Below, in pieces: positions 20,931-32,700 of a stretch of 64,000 bases of DNA. A program made the position numbers and the translations under genes. Each line of letters opens with the position of its first letter. Positions within the stretch are counted from its first letter, which is position 1. Origin of the DNA: Notospermus geniculatus (lineage: Eukaryota; Nemertea; Pilidiophora; Heteronemertea; Lineidae); the NCBI GenBank assembly GCA_002633025.1, contig NMRB01000478.1:109531-173530 (forward strand). Direction: 5' to 3'. The notes beneath the pieces were generated by a model that searched no databases, had not been told where the DNA came from, and worked only from the letters and a program-made list of their open reading frames with translations.

Positions 20931-21365
20931 CCTTGCAGTCATTGAATGCAGTAACTGCCCCCTAGGCCTAATATCTCTAATGGGCTCCGGGATTTCATTT
21001 TTTCAGGGACACTCTCTCAGAACCATGTTCAACATTACCCGCCGGTTGTTGGAAATGGTCAGATTCTGGACCCAACCACACAAAAATGCAGAACAATTTC
21101 TCCCCCAGGCCCCTCCCCCTTGGCGCCGGCAAGGCGCGCGCCGAAGCCCACGCCCGTTGAGCTCAATTTGCTTCACTAAAATGCCCCCCCCCCCATAGCG
21201 AAAAAAGTTAGCTACGGCCCTAAACCATGTTGAAACGGGTGCTGACATTCGGTTTAAACTGGTGAAATTAGGTAGGCCTATAACCCCTAACGACAAATTA
21301 TTGGTTGTAGCTCCCCTTTAAATCACGAACGCCAATCACTGTAGGAACGAGGTTGACGCAATGAA

Positions 21366-21380
21366 ACAATATGGCGACCA
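21366..21380 (+). promoter_or_regulatory. YY1-like motif at the TIMM50 start
   Basis: CAATATGGCGACC overlaps the start codon and matches the AAnATGGCG consensus of YY1 sites, which often sit at the 5' ends of housekeeping genes. This is inferred from the motif alone. Confidence 0.4.
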
Positions 21381-24300
21381 CCATGTCCATGTGTGCCTGT
21401 CGGTCACCGGCCAAATTATTACGATATTTCAACAAAATTAGAGACTTACGAACTGTACTAATTGCTCCAAATCATACAATTCGATTGTTAGCACGAAATT
21501 ATGCCCCATCAGCCAAATTCCACAGCGGTTTGATTGCGTATGCTTCGACTGAAAATGGTAAAATGTCGAAGACTCCCAGCATCACGGAATCCATCCTGCA
21601 GCAAAAAGTTGGAGCGTTGCCAAAAGACGAAAAAGACAAACAGGAGGAATCAAAAAAAGAAAAAAATAAAGACAAAAAAGATTCCAAGTGGACGGGACCA
21701 AATGTCTGGAAACTTGGGCTGATCAGTTTAGGGGCGATGGGAGCATTTTCTTTTGGACTTCTTCTGGTAGAATGGGGTCAGTTTTTTGTAGATAGGCTAG
21801 CTAGGCCTAGGCCTAGGCCAAGGCCTATGGTTTTTTGAGTTGATTAGTAGGCCTATGCCTATGCCTAAAAGGCCATGGGCATGACCAAAGTCATCATATG
21901 ATCATGAAATCATAGCAACATTCTGTCAGCAGTCGTCGATCATTGCTAACAGCAGAACATTTTTCACGGTGTTGTGTTAGGCCACATAAAAAAAATCTTT
22001 AGTTTAGCATCAGTCAAACTTGTAAAAAGTGAGGAGGGAGAAGGGTTTTTTTTTTTTTTTTTTTTTTTAATACTGAAATGGACTGTGATCATCGATAGAG
22101 AGCTTGGAAGCATTGCACCATTTACCATACAATAGACAAATCCTTAATATTAACTCGAAAACGGTTTTTATTCAAAAAAATAAATATCTGAGTCACCCTG
22201 GAAAAGGCATGTGTAGACAAGAAACCACACTTTTGGACAGAGAACATTATAATGTGAGAAAAGAATTGAAGNNNNNNNNNNNNNNNNNNNNNNNNNNNNN
22301 NNNNNNNNNNNNNNNNNNNNNNNNNNNNNNNNNNNNNNNNNNNNNNNNNNNNNNNNNNNNNTCCATCACATTTGCCATTTTTCAACAAGCACTTTTTCAT
22401 TAGTTACACTTATTCAGAAAAGAAATAGTCCAAAGTTGACTGCCCAGCATTAACCTAGTTTTCCATGCAGAATCACGAACAACGGACTGAGACAAGAGAG
22501 TCCAAACAGAGCCTTGTCCCACCAAACTAAAGAATTCAGTCATTCAGTGTGTTAATGTGTTAATTAAAAGTGATTAGTACACGTATGATCACAAACAATC
22601 AATGCACATGTAATTAGCACCCCATGTTTGGTGATTTAATCACCTACCACTGACCACTTTATGAATGAAACCTTTGAAAATGGCTTCAAATTTTCACCTC
22701 CTGTCCGTAATAGTGAGGTTATGGGACCCAATTTTCCAGAAATCAACTGTCCGTTGTCCTGAATTGTGAGGTGTCCGCAATATTGAGTTAAATTTATATT
22801 GAAAATGGCTTGGGAAAATTCGGGACTGGACAGATCTGTCCGTAATCTTGAGGTGTCCGCTGTATTGAGGTGTCCGTTAGGAGAGGTTCTACTGTAGTAT
22901 CGAATTAGGCCTCGACAGGCCTACTTATATCTGATATTATCATTCATAGCTTGGACTTCTTGATATGAAGTGATGAGTGAGGACACTTCTTGAGGCCACC
23001 TTGGGCATACTCTACTGACTCAACTGAGTTTCTTTTATTGGCCTGGCAATGCTGCATGCAGTTGATTTTTCCTGGCTGTCACTAGTGTCACTCAGTGTTG
23101 TCATTCTCCTCTGATCTATTTCAGGTGCCCCCAGATTAGATGAAAGTGGAAAAGAGATTGTGGATGAGTTCACACATTGTAAGCAATTGACTTTAATTCA
23201 ATGAATGAAAAGAGAGTGAGTGTGTACTTGTGGGTATCCAGTAAATTAGACAAGAGTAAATTAGACAACGGTATTTTAGACAAAGTGAATTAGACAATGG
23301 TAAATTGGACACTGATGGTCATTGGTAAATTAGACAATGGTATTGGTAAACTAGACATGTGAGGATAGGGGTAAATTAGACAGTTTTACTTATCTTCTTT
23401 TTGGGACTTGGCATGATATTAGGCCTATCAACACAATATTTATTAATTGACTGTTATCGCTCAAGTAATTAAATCTAACACCTCCATGACACAATTTGCA
23501 TTGAGTAATTGTGACATTTTGCTTGGTGCAATTAAACTGAAATTGCTGTCCCTGTAATTAGCGGCCTAGTTAGTTGCTTACTCAAAAAATCCAGGGTGAT
23601 TTTCTGACCAACTTGATGTTAATTAGGGACAGAGATATATAAAAGGGGGCCAGTGAACCCAACATTTCATAGCAGTTTTTCAATGATGAAGGTGGTCAAG
23701 AGTCTAGTTGTCTAATTTACTTTTGTCTAATTTACCCGGATTCGTTTTACTGACATTATAAATGGTTGAGAATTTTCTGATTTGTAAGCTCCCTTCATCT
23801 GGATTCCTGAAAATGAGCTATTCAGGTTGTCACTCAAAACAATATGTTGCTTCTTTGAGTGGCATTTTAGATAGGACGAAAAAAAAAATGGTTTCACTAT
23901 CTATAGTATATTTCAACACAACGTTTTCACCAGTTGTTCCCTGGTCATTGAATGACTAGTGTACAAGTAACTGAATGGCATATTCATAACATTAGGATCT
24001 AGCTCATTCACTTCTGGGATTTTGGCTCCAGACCACAGTGGGGGTAGAAAATTTGCGAATATCGGAGACAACTTTGATTTATTTATAGCCTACTGTGTTA
24101 ATATGTTGCTTCATTGTAATTACAATGTACATTCAATTTCAGTACCAGTTTGGCAACAGTATCCAAAGAGAGCTCTTAGGGAATTCGAATTTTATAAACA
24201 GGTGAACTTACATCTTCTACATTTCATCTCTGGCGGAATTATAGAGGAGTTGATTTGTTTTATTTCCTGGGAAGAAAAGTGTGTTCTTTGTAAAAGAAAC

Positions 24301-25933
24301 AGGTGAATCAGATATATCATTGACTGATTTAATGGTTATGAGCCTACTTATTGAACTCTATATTCGCCTGTTTCTAGCTTATCCGAGATCCGACCAGTGA
24401 AAAACTCTTACCAGATCCACTAAAAGAGCCATACTATCAACCCCCTTATACCCTTGTGCTGGAAATGACTGGTGTGTTGGTTCATCCGGATTGGACGGTA
24501 GGCATTGCTGGACCTGAAATGAAAAAAGTGGAATTAAAGACACCGTAATTTGATATTGGTATCAAAAACTGAATGATATCATTGATAATGATAACTTTGT
24601 TTTCTTCAGTATGGCACTGGGTGGAGATTTAAAAAGCGACCTGGTGTTGAATTTTTTCTACAGCAAGTTGGCCCTCCTCTTTTTGAAGTTGTGATCTACA
24701 CTGCAGAACAAGGATTTGTAAGTTTCCTAGGTCTCTTCTTACTTCTACTCAATTTCAAGGAAAAAATACTTCTCTCACAAAAAGCATCATTAAAGCATTC
24801 ATTGAATGATTGTGCTGTGTGTTGTACATTTTCATTCATATTTTGATTCATTGCAGACTGCTTTCCCCATCCTAGACTCACTCGACCCTCATGGTTATAT
24901 TACGTACCGATTGTTCAGGGATTCCACAAGATATGTGAAAGGCCATCATGTAAAGGTATGAAATTGTATTCAGTTGTGGACATCAAGGATGGATTTCTGA
25001 ACATGTGTGCTTGTTCTTCACAGTAATTATAATCACAAAAGGTATCAATGCTTGCCAGGATATCCATGCAGAAATAAGTATGATGTTGGTAAAAGATGTT
25101 GGAATGTGGTGTTTGATGAAGGTTTGATTAGGAAGGTAAGAAATCTTTCCCTGACTTAACAATAAGCATCTTTAAAATCATTCTTTTCTTCAGGATTTAG
25201 GGTGCTTAAATCGTGACCTATCCAAGGTTATTTTTGTTGATTGCAACCCAAAGTCTTACCAACTTAATCCAAGAAATGCATTAGGTCTCAGAAAATGGAA
25301 GGGAGAGGATGATGACCGGACGCTAGTTGACCTTGCACAGTTTTTGAGGAGTAAGTGTTATCAGATGTTTCCACCTTAGATTTACTGTTAATTTAACAGC
25401 ATTGTGGTGGTCTCTGAATCGCTCTGTAATGGCAGCGATGGATTGAGTATCAAATAGAAAAGTTATAGATACTACGGTAATCATTGTTTACTGGTATTTG
25501 CTTCTTCAGCCCATATCTGGCGTCATCAGAATAGTTATCTTTCTGACTTTTCTGTAATCTCACTGGTTTGCATTTTCCAGCCATTGCAACGAGTGGTGTC
25601 GAAGATGTCCGAAATGTGCTAGAGTTTTACAGTCAGTTTGATGAACCTTTGGAAATATTTAAAGAAAATCAAAGAAGGCTACAGGTAAGATGTGTAGCAC
25701 CTCTTCCCAGTTGAGTTGTGGTAGATGTGTAGCAGCCCTTCCCAGTTGAGTTGTGGTAGATATACCGGTAAGCATAGATAGTCCTGAAAAAGCGAGTCAT
25801 CTAGAAATCTCAAGCAAAGGAACGATTCATATTTCAGGAGGAACAAGAGAAGCTTGCCAAAGCTCAGGAAGATCAACAGAAACAGCAAAGTCTTGTTGGA
25901 AGTGTGGCATCTGGATTCTTCAGGAGGAGATAG
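21371..25933 (+). CDS. TIMM50: Mitochondrial import inner membrane translocase subunit TIM50
   Basis: Nine exons, all phase-consistent: 21371-21776, 23125-23178, 24143-24201, 24378-24497, 24610-24717, 24857-24955, 25194-25350, 25581-25684 and 25838-25933 (stop TAG). They give 400 aa. The N-terminus is Arg/Ser-rich and acid-poor, as in a mitochondrial presequence. A Lys-rich stretch (residues 86-106) precedes a membrane helix (~112-132). The FCP1/HAD-like domain follows, with [55 protein letters not shown] and [12 protein letters not shown], then a Gln-rich coiled tail. TIM50 sits in the inner membrane and receives presequence proteins from the TOM complex for the TIM23 channel. The usual HAD catalytic DxDxT is replaced by EMTGV, as in other animal TIM50 proteins, so phosphatase activity is not expected. 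Exon 1 uses a donor starting GTCAGT. Confidence 0.95.
22047..22069. repeat. Poly-T tract
   Basis: A run of about 22 T lies in TIMM50 intron 1, just before the N gap. Confidence 0.8.
22272..22361. other. Assembly gap (90 N)
   Basis: A block of N lies in the first TIMM50 intron. No coding sequence appears to be lost because exon phases match across it. Confidence 0.99.
22699..22896. mobile_element. Copy of the GAGGTGTCC / TA MITE family
   Basis: Repeated GAGGTGTCCG words and a right end GAGAGGTTCTACTGTA match the terminal sequence of the complete element at 5176-5353. The left end is degraded. It lies in a TIMM50 intron. Confidence 0.55.
23236..23738. mobile_element. Element with arrayed GTAAATTAGACAA termini
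   Basis: About eight imperfect copies of a 13-mer (G)TAAATTAGACAA(TGG) are arrayed at 23236-23390, and two inverted copies (TTGTCTAATTTAC) close the segment at 23708-23737. The array plus inverted end suggests a non-autonomous transposon with multi-unit terminal repeats. It lies in TIMM50 intron 2. Confidence 0.55.
25688..25762. repeat. 36-bp tandem repeat, two copies
   Basis: GATGTGTAGCA-CC-TTCCCAG followed by TTGAGTTGTGGTA occurs twice in succession in the last TIMM50 intron. Confidence 0.7.
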
Positions 25934-27159
25934 ACCGAAATGAACATGAAAGACTCTGCTCCACTTGAGAGTTTTTTGTGTGGGAGTTGGCTCTCAATGG
26001 GCAATTCACCATCAGTTGTTTCCTTTCGCTTTTGCTGAGACCAATGACAAAAACATCTGTTCACAGTTGAGTTGCCCGTAGAGAGCCAATCGTGCGAGAA
26101 ATCTTCTTTTGGCGGAGCAGTGCCTCAAGAGATGAATCCTCAGTGGGTGTTTGCGATGTCATGAATACACTGCATCAGGGCTTATGGGCCATCATATTGA
26201 ACAAAGCACTGGCCCTGAATCAGATTATTCAATGGATGAACAGTGGGTGGTATGAATAAAGTCTTGGAAACGCTTTCACTTAGATTTTGAGCAGAGCACT
26301 CCATTTTGTGCTTGAATTAAAAGGACGTAAAGCATTCACTTGTTTTTATTCACACTAGCCATTATTTTAGCTGAACCTTCCTTGACAATACAGTCATTTA
26401 TAGATGTGTCATTCTTCATAAGAATGTCTTTAGTTGGTACTTGGGAGAATATACATTGTACTGTCAGTATAATTCCTCCAAGGTTGGTATCAACATTGAT
26501 AACCTTGTCATACAAGTCCTCATGGACAGTTGCGTCGTGTATAAACCGTCATCATGTTGACATGTATCCCTAATAAAGGTGCTGCTCTATGTGCAAGTTT
26601 TCTCAAAACAAGTTGGCTTTCAATGGGCAATTTACCCTTAGTGGTTTCCTTATAACTTCGGCAAAGATCAATGCCACAAACGACTGCCCATAGTTTTCTA
26701 TGGTCAAGTTGCCCAGAGAGAGCTTTAGCACAGGACAACTCTTACACAGAGCAGCGCCTGGCCCTTTACCGTCATCAAACCAGGGTTCCGTTTGTCTTCA
26801 GAGGTCTTGCCAGGTTTATCTGCCTTGTGGGCAGGGGAATGGTTTTGCACCCTACTTTTGTGTATGTATTGACTGTGACATGGGTTAAAGATTCCTGTGA
26901 CATGAAGCAAATTCTCTCATTTGTTAATGCTCAACTTGTTTGTCACAGTGTATCTGTTTGGCAAAACTTTGTGATATGCAAAGCCTCTGCAATGATAACT
27001 TTTTGTTTCATCCATTTACTGACATGAATTTTAGGTGAATTTTAGCGTCGGCTGTTCCATGTAAGAAGCAGTCCATCAAAATTTTGTATATGTCATGTCC
27101 TGACAAGACTGATTTGATGTCAGTTTAAAAATCATGCATGTTTCTGCTCTGTGAATAAA
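25934..27159 (+). other. TIMM50 3' UTR region with two poly(A) signals
   Basis: Non-coding sequence after the TIMM50 stop has AATAAA at 26255-26260 and again at 27154-27159. Either could define the transcript end. No other gene is seen. Confidence 0.5.
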
Positions 27160-29224
27160 TATCATACATTAACTTGAAATGTTGTAATATCTTTCATTAT
27201 ATTGTCAATACAAGTCGTCTCCGAATATTTCGTAAATTTTCGACCCCAATCAGGGTCTTCCTCAGGCGCTATATAGAAGAGATGCCAGAGGTGAATTCAT
27301 TATATTGTGGTGTAATTAAGGTCAGACATGTACTGATATACATGTATTATTTGTTATCCCGACAATTGAAGATCCATATTGGGGATACGTTTGATCAGGA
27401 GACATGTAGCGTGTTCGGAAAGCCTCCCTGGGGATGTTTCTGGCGCTTCTCTTGGGGAATGTGAACATGCCCAGTGAAGGCAAATTTACAAACGATATTT
27501 GCACTTCCTTGGGGAAAGGTACTACTGTGCCGTTGCAGTCGTGAAATATTCCATGTATAGCCAATCAGTATGCTGGCCGGGAAAGAAAACGAAATGTATG
27601 CCAGGAGTTTCCCCAAGTGAGCGACTCGCCAAGTCGCTCACTTCGGCCAGGCTCGAGGAAGCCTAAGTTGGCAACTCTCCAAATACCTTTCCGAACGCTC
27701 TCGCGCTTTCCGAATGCAACCATAGAGAGAAATAAAGACTGAATATGCTGGTAGCTGTGGTGATGTATACATGTATTTGTTTGATTCAACTTAACAATAC
27801 ATACAATAATGTCATATAAATATTGATTTCTAATACAATAACATACCTGTACAATTGAGTGTTCGTATCACCAACAATGTTATAAACATAATAAAATCCC
27901 TCCAGAAATTGGAGGCATTGAATTACATGTACTTTTACCTACCTACAGGTAAAATGGATAACAAAGTAAGAAAATGTCCAAGGCACTGAATCTGTGGTAT
28001 TAATTGGGGACTTCTGGCCGGCATGCGTTTAGATTAAATCTATGTTTTGAAAGCCATTCAGTTTACAGTCCCATTCTCATTGAAAGGAACCGTGTTGTTG
28101 AGGACTGCTAGTGCAGTGCTGCCAACTATTGAGAGAAAAAGCCAAGAACAGTCAAGAAAGACAAAAAATACATTTTCTTCAGCAGCTTGATAAATGGACT
28201 GGATGAAACTTGCTAATTGGGATAAGGTGTGCAGGACCCAACATGATCGGTGTACCGTATTGATGTAGCTGCCATACACGAGCATGCCAAGTACGAAGTT
28301 GCCAATAAAATTGTGCGAATGAACACTGATGACTGAAGATTTCCCCACTCAAATGTATATGGAAGAGTCATAACAAATAAGTAGATAAGTGCATCCTAAT
28401 TAGTCCGAGTTGTGCAACTCATACGGATATACTCTGGTTTCATGTTTTTAACACACCTTTCAGATATTTAAGGCGGGCACTGAACGGGCCGCCCCGGCAA
28501 TAGGTACACAAAGGGTCTTTCAGTTCATTCACCACGGATGACCAATCGCTGGGCCGCACGGTGTCTGCACCGCTCGAGACGTCTAGGCCTTTTCGGGCTA
28601 TCTAGTCCACGTAGTCAATTTCATTCAGCTCCTACTGACGGCCGAACGCCGCAAGGATAAATACCAAACCACAAGTCATTCATAGTCTGATCAGTTACAA
28701 CATGCGGTCAACTAAATTCAATCCTCCCCCGCCCTATCTCCGCCTTGGCCTTTTACTCCAAGNACAAGTATCACGACAATACTTATAGGCCTGCACACAC
28801 TGCACATCTCAATGTCGCAAGTCTATGTACCTGAATTTCAGCAATATAGTTGATAATTCTTTTAAAATACATCATAACAGTTTGAAACAATATTTACAAT
28901 ATCATAATTTCAATTAACAAATCTTAACAATAAAGTAGCACCAAAATGTTGGTCAGTGTTGCTTTTATTTGAGGTAATTTTAAAATAATCTTGGACCCTT
29001 AAAAAACGGTATTGCCTGGAAGCAGTAAGACTAAAAATGGCAGACAATAACCGAGCAAGGTGGCAGAGTATGATCTCAAGTCCAGGACTAACTATCTTGG
29101 TCTGTTAGATAATATCTGTCCAGTACAGCATGTGGTGGTGATTAATGTTGAATATCTAATATGGAAGCGTGACTCTTTGGCATCTCTTGTACATGAGAAT
29201 TCTCTTGCAGAAACTGGCTTACCA
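27160..29224. other. Intergenic, no gene recognised
   Basis: A fragment of the TTTCGACCCC MITE family (ATTTCGTAAATTTTCGACCC) lies near 27227-27265, and a single N at ~28763 marks a contig join. A hydrophobic minus-strand frame at 28058-28348 has no recognisable family. Confidence 0.45.
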
Positions 29225-29233
29225 GTACAGCAC

Positions 29234-29711
29234 CGATTCGTAAGAATACTGAATCGGACCGGATCGAACCAAATCGGAGTTTGTTTTGATTTGGTATGAT
29301 GTTTAACCACAGGTTCTTATATGTTTATGGAATATGATGAACAGGTATTGCATATTATCCGGGAGATAATTGATTATTTTGATGAATGAACTCCGATTCT
29401 TCTGTTGAAACGGCCGGCTGACGTTGGTAGCTAATTCCCGTCTCTACCATCGACACAGCCACGGCGCTATTGTCAGAGGGCCACGGGTGTAGACGGCAGC
29501 GACAGGAACTGATCTACCTTCTGTCAGAGTTCTAACAAAATGTAACGTAAAAGTGTAAAGTTGCATTTTATTTTTATTTCTTAGTCATTCTAATTCATGA
29601 CCCTTGTGTTTAAAGCACACTGTACGTTAAATGATTCCGATTCGGTGGCCTTATGCTCCAATTCAGTCCGATCCAGTCCAATTCGGTCCCATTCGGTGTT
29701 CTTACGAACCC
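29234..29711. mobile_element. 478-bp hAT-like non-autonomous transposon
   Basis: The ends are imperfect inverted repeats: CGATTCGTAAGAATACTGAA on the left, and GGGTTCGTAAGAACACCGAA on the right when read on the opposite strand. The 9-bp direct repeat GTACAGCAC flanks it (29225-29233 and 29712-29720). An 8-9 bp duplication suggests hAT-type integration. It ends 22 bp from the hydantoinase-fusion stop codon, so it lies in or just beyond that gene's 3' UTR. Confidence 0.75.
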
Positions 29712-29732
29712 GTACAGCACAGTATGATACAT

Positions 29733-32700
29733 CTAGGATGGAGGTATGGTTCTGAACTGTGCATACTCGCAGAGTGGTTCAAATGTGACGTCATCATACC
29801 CAAAATACTTTGGTCCCAAGACTTTCAGAGCTTCTTCTGTCCGTAATAAGGGTGCAGAAGCCATTGCTATGACGACAACACGTAATCCGTAGCGGATTTC
29901 TTCTGTTACGATTGGCTCGCCCGTATCCGAGTCGAGGATAGATATAAGATCAGGAGTGCATGCAACCACTTCCATTTCATCATCATCGTCAACTTGTTGT
30001 CGTGCAACTAGGTTCTCGTTCTGAAAGTCTATGAATAGGGTCGTTAATTTGAACCTGCCGAGTCCTTCTATGGTCAGACGGCCTCTTGTGAACCCTCCTA
30101 CTGTTGTTCGGTTGACATCAGAAATCTGTAACGAGTGCAAGAGTGCGAATCATTTGGTTTTCATGGACAAAGACCTGGCATTCATTGTATTTGTACCGGA
30201 ATTAGATTTTCCCTTCAGGGCTGAAGCCATAGCATTATTGGCCCTGGTAAGTGTGGAAGAGGCCATCTCAAGCTACTTATGTTCCTCAAATGGATGGGGT
30301 CTTTACTTGCCCTTGCAAAGGCACAAGGTACAAGGCACACAGCTTACTGTCCCATGCGATGGACTGAAGAGCTAGGGATAATTAATCCCATATGGCCCGG
30401 GATTCCAACCCGGGACCTGCCACCTGCTAAGTGGACATGATAACCACTAGGCATCAAGGCATTCATTGTCGAAAGCACATGTACAGCTAAGAAACTGATG
30501 AAAACTTAATGTTGAAATAAACCGTAGTAGTCTTCATGAATGCAAGGATGACATAATCAAGCCAATTTATTTGGGCTGGGGGCCCACTGGCACAGTGGTT
30601 GAGTGAGGGACGAAAGGTGAAGGACTAAATGGGCTGTTCCACGAGTTTCCCTGGTAGTTTAATGGAGAGGCCCAGGTAATCATGTGATGCCCTTTGAGAC
30701 TGCATTCCAGTGGAATTCGCTGCATTGATAGATAATCATACGATATGGAAAAGACTTCGATATTTTGTACCTTTCCATGAATCAGCCTGTTCCCTTGTAC
30801 ACTCTTCATTATAACAGTCGTAGGTGAGAGCTTCATCTCCCTGGCTCTGAGGACGGCATCACCAATTTGCCATGCCCTGCTGTAACTGTGTAGTATTGAG
30901 TACTTCTTTACTTCATCTGGGGAAAGCACAGACATGGATAGACCCCCAATACACCTGGAGACAGAAGTTACATAGATGTAATTGCATGTGGCACTGCATG
31001 TACAGGATTGTGAAATTAAAGGGAATAAGGTGCAGCAGTCAAAAATGACACTAAGAATAATTTCGTGGCCCACGAAATTCACAATTTCAAAATTACAATT
31101 TTCGTATTTTTCAGGATGCCTACATTCCTAGATAAGCCTTGATTTGCAGTTGACCGAGTTGTAAATGCTATTCGAAGGCAGCAAAGCCACAGCAGTTGTG
31201 CAAATATGCTCTTAATGGGCAATGAATTCCCCGATGCGAGTACTGTAATATATTCAAGATGGCGGCGTTTGATTCTCTATTCAGACGCTAGCACGACTAG
31301 ATCGCTTTAAAGGGATCATGAAATCACAGGATTTAGGATGCCACTCACCCAAATTTGACGATGTGCTCCCTGTAGAAATTTTCTAGGTGTTTTGCAGTTT
31401 CAACTTGTGTAGCAACTACCGATGACCCCTGTAGAAAAAGGAGAACAACCAATGTCACTGGTATTCCTAAAATGGTTGGTAAAACCATCTTATGGCCTGT
31501 TCCTGGCAGCTGAAAAGTGATGCTCAATCACAAGAACAAAATGCTCCCTCCAGTAACTGATCAATGTCAGTAATACTGGCATGTAAACCAAAATTTCAGA
31601 TATGTCTGTCTACCCTACATGTACCACATGCTTATCTCGTCCTACAAATATACAATACAAGTACAGTCTGTAAGTTTGTGTACAAGTACAGCTCTGTAGG
31701 TTTATGGATAAGTACAGTTATCAAGGTTTAACTCTCACCTTTTCATCACATAGCACACCAGGGTACGGAGACACACCATATATGAATGGCACAAACATCT
31801 GTAACTCAGGGAAGGCACGACCCATGCCGTCACAATCAATCACCGGTAAACCAAGCTCAGCAGCAACAGCCAAGGGCTCAATGGCGTTCAGTCCTCCAAT
31901 TTCACCACACATTACAGCTACCAGTTTCTTGTTATTGGTCTTCTTTAGTTTGTTGAATTCCTTCTGATCTGTGATACCCTATGAAGGAATTGAAAATGGG
32001 GAACTTGAGAAACCATACCCGACGCATTTGTAGTAGAATTCTCATGCTCTATGTACCGGTAGTTGGTTTTTGTGCCTCGAAAGGATTTTCCAAGTCCCTT
32101 GACCTCATGTAGACACACCTCTAGAATTACCGGTAAGTATAGAAAATTGTCTTTTTCTGCAAGATTTCAGTACGATTCAATAATATAGCCGTGACAAATG
32201 ATGCCATATAACTTGAGGCATTCAAATGCATATTCGGAGACACACCCTCTCAAAACAGGGTCGGTAAGACATCTCCTCCGTCACATCTTTTCTTGAGGGA
32301 GGGAAAAGAGCCAAGCGAAATGATCTGAACTGAGGATGTTGGAGACTATCATGGCTGATGGTGAGAGAAGTGAATCAAATATTGAGATTCGTATATCAAT
32401 TCTTACTTTGATTCCGCACGCCTCGAAAGTTTTCAGCGAAGGGTCATAGTAATCCGACTGAATCAGTTTCTGCATGCATCGGAAAGCTCCTAGCGTATCC
32501 TTTCCACACATCAGCTTCTCCAGGACAGCGATTGGTGCTCCCATGAAGGCAACGAGGGTTACATAACCGTCAAGTTCTGGACATGTGCCCAGTCTGGAAT
32601 GAAAATATACTACCGGTATACATGGACTGTTATGACTCATCACCTGTAGAAATTTCAACTCCATATCCACAAGTATGTGGAGACAGATAACATTTGGATT

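Larger units (their letters stand above)
19840..21360. other. Intergenic, repeats upstream of TIMM50
   Basis: It contains the MITE-like repeat at 20188-20357 and a tRNA-derived SINE fragment at ~20795-20930. No gene is seen. The C-run at 21183-21194 is low complexity. Confidence 0.5.

Noticed and set aside
28058-28348. Hydrophobic minus-strand frame that could be a small membrane protein
   Set aside because: No CD225 or other family pattern, no splice sites in phase, and no repeat of the frame elsewhere.
31429-31512. Upstream extension of the hydantoinase-fusion exon 11 (open, hydrophobic)
   Set aside because: A better acceptor (TTTTTCTACAG) just before 31428 gives the expected DUF917 continuation DEK-GSSVV; the extra hydrophobic stretch has no family counterpart.
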